From Gnetum montanum (Eukaryota > Streptophyta > Gnetopsida > Gnetales > Gnetaceae): a stretch of 64,000 nucleotides of DNA. Where the stretch lies: the NCBI GenBank assembly GCA_015680685.1, contig MNCI01022611.1, forward strand, positions 475,115 through 539,114. Reading direction: 5' to 3'. The first letter of the stretch is position 1; each line of letters starts with the position of its first letter. Shown here in pieces: positions 25,355 through 35,879 of this stretch. The notes beneath the pieces were generated by a model, which was not told the DNA's origin, did no database searches, and saw only the letters and a list, made by a program, of their open reading frames with translations. Made by a program: the position numbers and the translations under genes.

Positions 25355-27656
25355 TTACGTTGTTGCGGTTGGGTAGGCAATTCCCCCTGCATTGTTGGAA
25401 CAGGTTGTATGGGAACTACAGGTGGAAGAGGTGCGGGCAGAGTTAGAGGATGGACTGAATGTGAGATATCTCCTAGAGGAGAAGGAGTCCTCCTGAAGTA
25501 CTCCCAAGCTTGGTAGTGACGTTGGGGGTAGTGTGACCCATAGAGTCACCTGGAGAAACTGGCTGCTGCACATAATAACTGTAAGGATTAGGCTGCTGGT
25601 AAGGGTATTGATGTGTTGGCAGTGGCATCCCCCATGACTGTGGGTATTGCCACTACTGGTGTTGTCCAATGGGCTATGGAGGCGTTCCACTTGGATAATA
25701 TGTTAAGGGGCTACCTTGTGGATAAGGTAACCTTCGGGGTGTTTGCCATTGATTAAGTCTCAGATGTAGTGCATACACCCCAGACTCCTGCAGATGTGAG
25801 ATAATTGGGAAACATCCCTTAGGATGGTCATAGTAGTAGACCTCACATCCACTATCATTGTTTGAATCAGAATTCACAGCCTCATCAGGGATAGGAATTT
25901 TCCCCTTACCCTTGTTATGTGCAGGGCTTAAGTTTCTTCGCTTGGTTTTGCCTTTGTCACTACTTTGTTCTACCTTAGACTCTTCTACGATTTTTAAGAT
26001 TGTTTCTATTCTTGAGTCTAAGGAATCCCACATTTGGTCTACCTTAGCTGATACCTCGGTTGTTAACTTTTGGATCAGTAAGATTTTCTGATTCACCAAC
26101 TCTTCGAGTGGTGACTCATCCTCCTCATCACAGAATTTCACTTTGTTCTTATGAAGGGAGGGATCATTGTTGTATTCTTCCGCACTTTCCCTCTTACGTA
26201 GCTCACCCTCTTCTTGCGCTACTTGTTCCAACAAACTTTCAACTTCATGGGCTCTCAGTTGGGAAAGTCTCCCTTGGGCGTAAGTCCCAAGAGTTCTTCT
26301 CGTTTCATTTCTTAGCCCATCCACGATGTGGCGAAGTTGATCCCGCTTAGCGTACCCATGGCCCGGGCAACGATGTAGCAGTGTATAGTAACGGGCCATG
26401 GCAGCATCCAAGGGTTCATAAGCACCTTGTTTCCAGCCTTGGATCTGCTTACGCAAATTGGACACTCTGGAGTACGTTTGATATTTGTTGTTGAACAGTT
26501 CAAGCATCGTACTCCACCTCCTGATGGTTTCCGGTTCTAAGGACCGGTACCAGCTCTCTGCTTCTTTGGTGAGTGTCCTTGGGAACAACTTAAGCTTCTG
26601 CCACTCATTATCTATATTTTGCAAGGCACAGGCATCGTGGAATGCCTGTAAATGATGTTGAGGATCAGCGTTGTATCCCCCTTCAAAATGTGGGATATTA
26701 TTTATGTCCAAACGCTTGATCCTGATATCTTTTAGATGCCTTGTGGGGATCCTAACTGCCTCTGTGATATCTAGCATGCTTCAGGTTGCAAGTATGGGTT
26801 CATCATGATCATCCCTATCATGACGTCTATGATGTCTTCGTGGTGGTTCCCTACTCTCCCTACGTCCTTGCCCTTGTCCTAACTCCTCTTGACCTTCCTG
26901 TCGAGGTCTTTCATCTTCCTTACTTTTACCCTCTCCATTATGCTCACGATGGTTGCGCCCAGATGTGGAAGGAGAGTGTGAATGGTGAGATGAAGGAGAA
27001 GAGGAAGGGGATCCATCACCATGGTGATGTTTCTTACCTTCTCTTCGGCTGCTTCGGCCCTGATCGTTGTAACAATCTAAGTGTCCGTCCTTAGTGTGAG
27101 TGGTTGTTTCTACTATGAACAACTGGTGCTCACGGGGATCAGAGCTTGTAGCATGTACAGTTGATCAAAGGCCCTGATGCCTAACCTCTTCACCATAGTG
27201 AGGAGGAGGAACATCATTTTCTAAGAAACCCATTGTGAGGGGTTCTTCGTCTTCTATTTCACTAAGGACATGGGGGACCTTGCCCTTTAACAATGAATGT
27301 TGGTTCTCCTACCTTTCATCCCGAATACATTGGGCATTTGTGGGATGATAATCCCTTGTGTCAAAGTCATCCATAACGTATTCCGCAAATAGTTCTAACA
27401 TGCCAATTTGTGCTAAAGCATGGAAAAGCATGTTAAGGACTGATCGATCTGGGGATAACACGATGTTATCTTGCAAATCTCTCCATCGCAGTTGTTCATC
27501 TTGGTGGAGTATAAAAGTAAAGTCAGGCACATACTCATCAGGATGAGTATATGTCACCTTAGATTATTTAGGACATGGCTGGTCTAGGTTATGTGTGTGA
27601 TGCTGACTGTCTTCTGTGTTATCCTTAGGTGAGTTAATTTTATGAGAAGAAGTCAT
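25355..27656 (-). pseudogene. Gag of element C with N-terminal extension
   Basis: One long frame starts at an ATG (27656) and runs to about 25520. It is interrupted only by nonsense codons (27558-27560, 27309-27311, 26778-26780, 25674-25676), each explicable by a C-to-T change at Gln or Arg. Then comes a frameshift near 25505. Order: an acidic N-terminal domain (27557-27309), a low-complexity Arg/His/Ser-rich stretch (27122-26781), the Gag core (26777-26100), an atypical knuckle CEVYYYDHPKGCFPIISH near 25810, and a Pro/Gln/Tyr-rich tail. Gag would form the particle shell and bind RNA. It is the best-kept Gag of this family in the window. Confidence 0.8.
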
Positions 27657-27779
27657 TTTACTGGTGTGCTATTCACCGTTATATATGTTCTTAATTAACT
27701 AATTAACCCAAAGGTTCGTTAAGGCTCACAACGATGTGAAAGATTTCCTAATGTTCTAATTGGCATAAAAATACTTAGT

Positions 27780-27796
27780 CCCCAACAATGGCGCCA
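27780..27796 (-). other. Primer binding site of element C (tRNA-Asp)
   Basis: The minus strand reads TGGCGCCATTGTTGGGG one base after the LTR end. It differs from the complement of the plant tRNA-Asp 3' end (TGGCGCCGTTGCCGGGG) at three positions, all transitions. Confidence 0.8.
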
Positions 27797-27797
27797 A

Positions 27798-28200
27798 TGA
27801 TGAGTGGCGAGGTATCCCTACACTCAACCATACGAAACGAGCATAGCACAATCTGGTCGAACTCCATAGACTAAATGCCTAAACACCGCAAGGAACACTT
27901 GGGGTTAATTAATCGTTGTCTTCCCAGGCTTTCTTGTATGTGTCACGGTGTATGGTTAAGCAAGTCTGAGGTATATGATTTTTTTGGTATTTTCTGGTTT
28001 TCTCCTATGCTAACAGGTAAAGGGTTGAAAGACTAAAACTAACTCTAACTACAACACTAAGTCCTAGCGTTAGCATCCATTCCCACTTGCGGTACACACC
28101 CTGAACTATGCAACCATGGCTACCAAACGCTAATCGTTACTGGGATTACCACACGTAACACACGTGCTCGAAGCGGTCGTACTGAGGCACTTAACTAGCC
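27798..28200 (-). repeat. Truncated 5' LTR of element C
   Basis: It is nearly identical to the first 400 bp of the 3' LTR at 21649, then stops abruptly after TTAACTAGCC at 28200, where unrelated tandem repeats begin. About 560 bp including the promoter is missing. The copy is thus unable to start its own transcript. Confidence 0.8.
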
Positions 28201-28204
28201 CTCA

Positions 28205-28715
28205 TAGAAAAAACTTGAAAGTAATTTGAAAATAGTATTAGTGACATGAAAATAATAGTTCAATTGCAAACTTCCAAAAATAATAGTGTTAGCATCCTAC
28301 AAGCATCATCTTGATCATAGTCAAAATTTGAAAGTAATTTGAGAATAGTGCTAGTAACATGCAGATCGTTGTTTAGTTGTAGACTTCCAAAAATAATAGT
28401 GCCAACATCCTGTGAGCATCAACTTGGTCATAGTCAAAGTCTGAAAGCAATTTGAAAATATTACTAGTAGAATCCATATCATAGTTCAGTTGCGAACTTC
28501 TAAAAATACCAATGCCAACATCCTATGAGCATCAACTCGTTGTAGTTGAAAATCAAAAGTAAAATAGTGCTAGTGACATGTGGATTGTATTTTAGTTAAG
28601 GACTTCCAAAAATAATAGTGCTAGTATCCTAGAAGCATCAACTCAATCATAGTCAAAATCTGAAACTACATTGAAAATAATGTTGTGAACATGCAGATCT
28701 CATTCATCTCATTGT
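28205..28715. repeat. 113-bp tandem repeat array
   Basis: About four and a half units start at 28217, 28330, 28443, 28555 and 28662 (intervals 113, 113, 112, 107). Each includes GAAAGTAATTTGAAAATAG, CTTCCAAAAATAATAGTGC and ATCCTATGAGCATCAACT with about 10-20 percent variation. It is non-coding. Confidence 0.85.
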
Positions 28716-28984
28716 TTCAAAGGTAAAGGGTTGTGACACACTATGACATGCATGTAATTACAATAAAAGTGAATATTATGAAGTAGTGCAAACCCCATGT
28801 GCTCGTAGTTTGTACATTAGGTTAAATTTCAAAAAGGTGCAACATTTGCAAGATGTAGATGTCTCATAGTCTTTGAAATTTGGAACTACCTCGCAATTAA
28901 GGTACTACCTTCATGTTGGAACTACAGGAACATGCTAGTTGCATATCCTCATAGTTTACCTAGTCTTAATGTCTTTTGAATGAT

Positions 28985-30985
28985 CTTCAGCTTTCTGGAT
29001 GATCCTCTTCCATCTAATAATCTTAAACTCCTAACAATTATTCTTCTTTGGAAGGTTTGAGTACCTTCTAAAAGGGACTGTAAGAGGTTGCTAATTACAC
29101 TTCCTAATAATTTACCTAAACCTTATTACTGGATGATCCTCTACCTTCCAGAAGCCACAATCTCCAAGAAATTACTCACAACAAGAAGGTCTTAATGGCT
29201 ACTGAATAATCCTTTGTCTTCCTATATCCTTAAACTTCTAGCAATTATTTCCTACCAAAAGGTATAAGCACCTTTTAGTAGGAACTATGGAAGGATGCTA
29301 GTTGCACTTCCTCATAGTTTACCTAGACTTTTCTATTAAATGACCCTCTACCTTCTAAAAGCCATAATCTCCAAGCAATTATTCACAACCAAAAAGTCTT
29401 AATTCCTTTGAGATACTCTTCTATCTTTCGAATGACCCTTTGCCTTCCGATAGCCTTAACATCTAAGCAATTGTTTTCTATAGGAAGGTTTGAGTGCCTT
29501 CTAGTATGGACTGCGAGAGGATGCTAGTTGTACTTCCTTGTAGTTTAGCTAGAATTTACAACTAGATGATCCTCTATCTTCCAAATGACAAAATCTTGGA
29601 GTAATTATTCCCTTATGAAAGGTCTACGTGCCTTTTGGTAGGGATTGCACTAGGATGCTAGTTGAACTTCCTCATAGTTTACCTAGACCTTGCTATTGAA
29701 TGATCCTCTACCTTCCAAATTCCATAATCTCAAAGAAATTATTTGCAACTAGAAGATCTTAATGCCTTCTAGATGATCCTCTTCCTTTTTATAGTCTTAA
29801 ATTCCAAGTAGTTGTTCCCTACTAGAAGGTCTAAGCACCTTCTGGTATGGACTATAGGAGGGTGCTAGTGGCAGTTCCTTATAGTTTAGCTAGAATTTGC
29901 AACCAAATGATCCTCTATCTTCTGGAAGTCATAATCTCAAAGTAATTGATCCCTTTCAGAAGGTATAAATGCCTTCTAGTAGGGACTGCAGGAGGATGTT
30001 GGTCGCACTTCCTCGTAGTTTACCTAAAGCTTGATGCTAGATAACCCTCTACCTTCTACAAGCCATAATCTCTAAGCAATTATTTGCAATCGAAAGGTAT
30101 TAATGTCTTCCATATGATCTTCTACCTTTCATATGACCCTGTATCTTCTAGTAGCCTTAAACACCTAACAAACATTCCCTACTAGAAGGTCTAAGCACCT
30201 TCCAATAGGAACTGTGCGATGGTGTTAGTTGCACTTCCTTGCAATTTACTTAGACCTTGCTATCAGGGGATCCTCTGCCTTCTACAAGCCATAATCTTCA
30301 AGTAATTATTCACAACCAAAAATTCTTAATTCCTTCCAAATACTCTTCTACCTCCCAAACAACCCTCTGCATCTTTGTAGCCTCAAGGTCCAAGCAATTA
30401 TTTGTTATTAAAAGGTTTAAGCAACTTCTGCTATAGACTATGGGAGGGTGCTAGTCATACTTCCCTATAATTTAGCTAGAATTTACAATTGAATGATCCT
30501 ATACCTTTTGAAAACCATAATCTCAAAGAAAATTTTCCTTTCTAGAAGGTCTAAGTACCTTCTAGTAGGGACTACGAGAGGGTGCTAGTAGCATGTGCTC
30601 ATATTTTAGCTAGAATTTGCAACTGAATGGTCCTTTACCTTCCAAAAAACACAATCTTGGAGCAATTATTCACAATTGGAAGGTCTTAATTCCTTTCAGT
30701 TATACTTCTACCTTTTGAATGACCCTCTACCTTCTAGTATCCTTAAATTCCAAACAATTGTTTCCTTCTAGAAGGTCTCACTACCTTTTGGTTGGAATTG
30801 TTGAAGGAGGCTATTTGCACTTCCTCACAATTTACATAGAGCTTGCACCAGATGACTTTCTACCTTCTAGTAGCCTCAAATTCTAAGTAATTTTTTCCTT
30901 CTAGAAGGTTTGAGTACCTTTTGATTATGGCTATGAGTGGGTGCTAGTCACATAGCCTTACATTTTACCTAGAACTTGGGTGAAT
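28985..30985. repeat. Higher-order hairpin repeat array (134/226 bp)
   Basis: Eleven copies of an imperfect hairpin (best AGAAGGT-CTAAGC-ACCTTCT at 29824-29843) are each followed by TAGTAGGGACTG-like and TTGCACTTCCTC-like words. Counting from the GGT of each hairpin (29054, 29261, 29487, 29621, 29828, 29962, 30188, 30414, 30548, 30774, 30907), the intervals are 207, 226, 134, 207, 134, 226, 226, 134, 226 and 133. So two unit lengths alternate, the long one having about 92 bp extra. No ORF is present. Confidence 0.85.
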
Positions 30986-31500
30986 TTGTGAATCACATTG
31001 CCCTTGCAACCTAAAACAGAGACATGTAGAACATAGTGTGTCAAATTGAGACTCACATGTCTTCACAAACTCTCTACATAGGCTATGAGACATGCATATC
31101 ACATTCTATATTGAAATAGCATTAGCATGTCACATGCATGGTTTCGCAACCCTAGTGTGTGAGACCATGCAACATGCATTACCCTCACAATCTAAATACT
31201 CAAAAATAGTGCATGAACTTGCGACTTGCTATTATTTCGCAACCTAAAACAAAGATCTATTTAACACATTACATTAAATTATGACTCACATGTTCTTGCA
31301 CTTTGGAAATAATATGTGTTACTATGATGTGCATGTCATCATAGACTCTGCTCGTCATCTGTGAGACCATGCATATCACATTCTATTTTGAAACTACTAT
31401 GACATGCAACATGCATGGTTTTGCAACCCTAGAGTGTCATGCCTTGAGTGTCACATGTTATTGCAATATAGATGTGTGAGGTTAATGTGACACATAGGTT
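30985..31500. repeat. Diverged duplication, no genes
   Basis: A block with CATGCATATCACATTCTATA, then GACATGCA-type words and GCAACCCTAG-GTGTG, occurs at about 31085-31165 and again at 31370-31440, a spacing near 285 bp. It appears to be an old tandem duplication. Confidence 0.55.
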
Positions 31501-31949
31501 ACCATGAATTAATTAAATTTTTTAAAATTGAAATTAGAAATTAATATTTTATATCATTCAATGTTAGATATTTATTTTGAACATATTTTTGAAGCTTTTG
31601 CTCAATCGTGAGTATCATACTTGTCTTAACATATGAGCCACAATTAAGGGTGAGTTATGAGAGATTAAAAATTTTGTAACAATAAATAATTAAATATATA
31701 AAAAATATCAAACAGCCCACCTAGATTAAAAACATTACAAACAATTTATTATAACTACTTTTACAAAAATGTATAAGATATTCATTACAATAAAAAGATA
31801 ATACAAATTTAGTTACAAAATCATAAATGAGATGCATTGCAACACAATAGCATCAAAAAAATAGAATGCATTATGAAAAATGACTATAATCAAATTTAGT
31901 TACATTACATAATACAACTAGATCATATTTAATGTAGTTCTCATTTAGC

Positions 31950-32700
31950 ATATGCCCCAAGCACATGTTTTTCCAAACTTGATGAACTCAAGAAGAAGTT
32001 AGGATTTCACATATCATGGATTTTTGATACACTGAAACATAATTGGTAGTGAAATTCAAATCTCTACTAAGTACCAAGTGATGCATATAGATTATTGTAT
32101 ACATTCCATAGTCATTCATTTTCTTGTTTTGGAAGACCTTCAACTATAATTACATTCTATTTCATAGCTATTTTTTTTCTCTTTTCCTTGAGTTCCATTA
32201 CACCTTCAGAGCAAATAGACTCTCCATCAAGAAAATATTTAATAAAATACAACATCAATCTTCTAATTGATGCAAGATGTTTGTAAAGAAGGCATTAAAT
32301 CATACACCAAAATTTTCTATGTTGGTATGTCAACAACAAAAAGAACTCAATGCCCATTAGTGTTCAAAGGATGACAAAAGAATGTGTGTTTGGATTACAA
32401 GAACTCATCCCAACACATTTTAGATTTAATCTCTTTAAAAAAATCTTTCTATAACAAAATCACTAACTTCTTTAACCAACATACCACTTTCAACATTTAC
32501 AATATGTCTTTTGTTGCTTTTCATTGATCTATGTCTCAATTGGTTCTTCTAAGACACCTGCATCTTTCTCTTGAAGGTCTTCAAATAACATTGAAACATA
32601 CTATTGAAAATAAAATATTTTATGTTTTAAAATTCATGACAACCATAAAGAGAATTCTAAAGTTTCTTCAAGTGCATGATGTAAACATCTATGATGTCAT
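31950..32700 (-). pseudogene. Ulp1-type cysteine protease (peptidase C48) remnant
   Basis: Minus-strand pieces show HPLNTNGH followed by a stop where the family has Trp, then VLFVVDIPT. Next come VYDLMPSLQTSCI, GLPKQENE and YGMYTIIYMHHL. This matches the SUMO-protease fold order of His, Asp, Gln and Cys in plant transposon Ulp1 proteins. The His and Asp are kept, but the catalytic Cys of the expected DCGM is Tyr (32105-32125), a G-to-A change. Such domains are carried by MULE/VANDAL- and CACTA-type transposons. It may be the C-terminus of the transposon gene whose N-terminal part is at 39.3-40.2 kb, separated by element D. Confidence 0.7.
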
Positions 32701-32922
32701 CATCTAGTAATTCTTTCCACCCTTTTTTATATAAACTCCTAAAAGAGAACCTTGTGGTAACATATGAGGCCAATGATGTATTCACAAGCTCTTTATTATC
32801 AAAAACACTAAAAAAAGAGACTACATCACTCTGTCAATTTTTGTATTATCATCAATTGGTATTTTCAAATCAACATTGGCATCAACTGAAAAATGGAAAA
32901 ATTAGATAATAAACTCAAATGG

Positions 32923-33785
32923 TGATGAGTGGCGAGGTACCCCTACACTCAACCATACAAATATGAGCATTCATGCATGATTCAATCAAACGCCATAGAT
33001 GAACTAGTTGTGGTATCTAGATAGTTACTCGTTGATTGCAGTTCATTGTCTTCCCACTTGCACTAGTATTTTCTTTGTCATGTATGGTTTAGTCTAGAGT
33101 GAGGTGTATGATGTGGTTCTAAACTAGTGGTACTCCTAGAGGCAATGGAAAATAACTTTAATTAAGCTAAGAGGGAATGGGAGAAGAGAATCTAAGCTAG
33201 CCTAAGTGCAATGAGCATCCATCCTTAATCATCCATACACATCTTGGACCTCGTGTACTACTACTGGGATTACCAAGCACATGTCCTTGGTACGCTACTG
33301 GGATACCAAGTAGTCACACTTAAATGCTCATGATTAAGTCATACTCATTCCATGTTTAATAATAGGGATAGTAAATAAGGGTAGAGAAATATTAATTAAG
33401 AAAGAAATAAATAACAATTAAAACTAAGTGAATGCTACAATGATGAAGTAATCTCAATCTTTATTGCTGATCATGTGTGTGTCCAAGTACATCACACTTG
33501 AATAAAGGTTCTGTACAATTACAATCATCACACTATGGCCATGCACTGTGGGAAAAGAGTTGATAGGAAAAAATGACAAAAGGACTCTACTCTAACATTA
33601 CCTTTTCCTATGAATCTCCCATGTGCCCAATTATGTATTTATAGGCTCACATAGCAGTTATGATATCATGTATCCAATATTATATCCAGGCTACGATATT
33701 AGGTACCTGATATTAGGGGTCTGATATCGGGATTCATTAGATATCAGGGGTCTAATATCAACACCTAGAAAACCATGATTCATCA
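32923..33785 (-). repeat. 3' LTR of element D
   Basis: This 863 bp LTR is bounded TGATGAGTGG...GATTCATCA, followed by the polypurine tract (GGGGGTA reversed, 33786-33792). The TATA box CCTATAAATACA (minus strand) is at 33634-33645. Three GATATC words and three one-base variants lie at 33660-33755. Confidence 0.8.
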
Positions 33786-33856
33786 TACCCCCACAACTGA
33801 ATAACAACTCATTCTCAAGTTAAAGAAAGTGACGAACAAGTTCAATTGATTACACA

Positions 33857-34403
33857 GTGGATAGGTATGGGATTATTGACTCACTAGAAATTTATTCATA
33901 CTGTAGTGAAGAGTTGAATACAACAAAATTGAGACACAGACACAAAATTACAAAATTTATTGGAACTCATGTGGTTCATGGTGGTGGTGGCTCTTCCATG
34001 GTTATCTTCCCTTTGTCTTGTGCTCTAGGGTTTGAGATTGATACCATTGAAGAAGTGCCTTATGTTTCTCCTCTTCTATCCAAGGATTATGAGCCGTCCA
34101 TGTTGATTTTCCAATGTTTGATGGAGTCGGCACTTTCCATGGACATGGCAGCTGCGAGAACACTTTATTGGCCTTGATATGCCATGCTACAAATAGCTGT
34201 CATTTCTCTTCATAGGCTCGGGCCCTGACCTCTCCACCTTTTTCTTGGCTAGATTGTATAGTGATAGGAGGTCCTTGATGGATGTTGAATGATTGTGCCT
34301 CTTTCTCTGCATGTTCTACATGAGGTCCTTGGTCTCTGCCTCTCCTTGGATGCTCAATTGCACCTTGAGAAGGTCCTCCTTGTTGTCCTCTTTTAGGGGC
34401 CAT
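33857..34403 (-). pseudogene. Truncated extra ORF of element D
   Basis: The ATG at 34403 starts MAPKRGQQGGPSQ, like the extra ORF of element B, and runs 67 codons with a charged, Gln/Glu-rich composition. Only about 550 bp remain before the 3' LTR, against 2.8 kb in B. The Met-Ala-x-Lys...GGPSQ start seems conserved across the family. Confidence 0.5.
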
Positions 34404-34721
34404 CTATAATCACACCAAGATCAATTATTAGTAACGTTATTGAAAGAAGTTAAATTATTTCATACCTTACTCATTTCCTTTAATAAATTTTGAATTCTTT
34501 GCTTAGTTTGATTTTAGAGTTAGAATTTTTTTCAAGGAAGTTATTCTAAAAGTATAATGTTAGACCTAGTTTGTTTAGGTGACATATCAAAGGAAACGTA
34601 ATGGTTTTGAGGAATGTTTGATAAAATGGTGATAAAGGAAAGAATAGATTTGGCAATGAAGTACTTGGAGGGTATAAAATGATGTGGTGGTGTGTAATAA
34701 GTACAAATTACAAAAGTCACA

Positions 34722-35850
34722 AAAGTGGATCCTTCCCAAAGAAGGTTCCTACCTATAATGCCCTTACGTAACCACACCTTAATGTCCATAGGCATTAGAA
34801 GGGTTAAATGTAATCCACACAAGTTCCACAAAACACACACATGTAGATACCATCATGATGAGGTATGAATTCAATGCTACACAAGACATGAGTCACAAAT
34901 ACATGAACAACGAGATGAGGCAAATTGTAGAAGGGATTGCCAAGATTGGGACATGAGGTAACTAACCTAGGTCACAATGAATCTTGAGTGTAGGGCATGA
35001 TTAATGTGTCATTAACTTGTCACTCCAAAATCAAGACCAAGTCCATTCCTTCGTTCAGTGACATCACATTGTTTCATCCCATGATGGACAACCATAAGAG
35101 TACCATGAAAATAAGGCATACGATCACTTGGTGTTTTGTTCAAGGGAGGAGTGATTTGGAATTGCTTTGTGGCACTTCGATCTTGATATTTTATTTTTAT
35201 TTTTGTGTGGCCTCTTTGGCACACTCTTCTTGCTCTTTATTTTTTTTTTTGAATGCTTAATCCAGAGAAGCTGCCTACCTTTAGGGATGGGTGCATGTCT
35301 TTCCAGTGGGATCCCCTAGAATAGCATTGAGTTTCTTTATTGAGTGCCTTTATTACTCTTACTTCCATTTTTTGTTAGATCTACAAGGATCTTAGTACAA
35401 CCAGGCTACATGATAACTTCTACAAATGTCACCAAAGAGAATCCATACATCCCCTTAATGTCACACCTTGGCCATTCCCTCTTAGTCCATCATTTTTTGC
35501 TCTAGGCATAATGAGCACAACATTACTTTTAAGTATTTATGATGATAAGAATATCATCATACCTAGAGTATAACCTCTTATTAATAGAATGGTTGGGTGG
35601 ATGTGGTGGGCTTGTTGTCCAAATAATTAGTTACTCAAGACTTGATAGCAAAGAACAACACCTCAACCAAAAATTCACATGAGTGCTTTATTCATAGATG
35701 AGATTACTCATAAAAAGATAAAAATATAAATAAAAAGATAAAACAACAAATTAAAAGATGAAAAAAATTATAAAATTAGAGAAAAGGAAAAACATTTATT
35801 AATTTTATTTGTTAGAATGGGGGATATCCCCCATAACTAAAATTTTGATC
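34722..35850 (-). other. Non-coding post-pol spacer of element D
   Basis: It has the same blocks as in B and C: GTGGATCCTTCCCA at the right end in sense order and a GATAAAA-rich A tract at 35710-35800. It closes with GGGGGATATCCCCC at 35820-35833, where B and C have CCATCTCCCTCATGACTGA. No coding signal. Confidence 0.5.
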
Positions 35851-35879
35851 ATAGCGAGAATTAATAAAAGGAACGTTGG

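Larger units (their letters stand above)
21649..28200 (-). mobile_element. Element C: gag-only Athila-like retrotransposon
   Basis: This 6.6 kb copy on the minus strand has a complete 3' LTR (21649-22608) and a 5' LTR cut off at 28200. The internal region runs from gag through protease straight into the non-coding spacer. RT, RNase H and integrase are missing, as is the extra 3' ORF. It is a non-autonomous derivative that would depend on a relative for pol. The left flank is GACAT; no right copy is visible because of the truncation. Confidence 0.8.

Noticed and set aside
28205-31480. Direct repeats considered as a CRISPR array
   Set aside because: Units are long, degenerate and contiguous, without unique spacers, in an evidently eukaryotic sequence.
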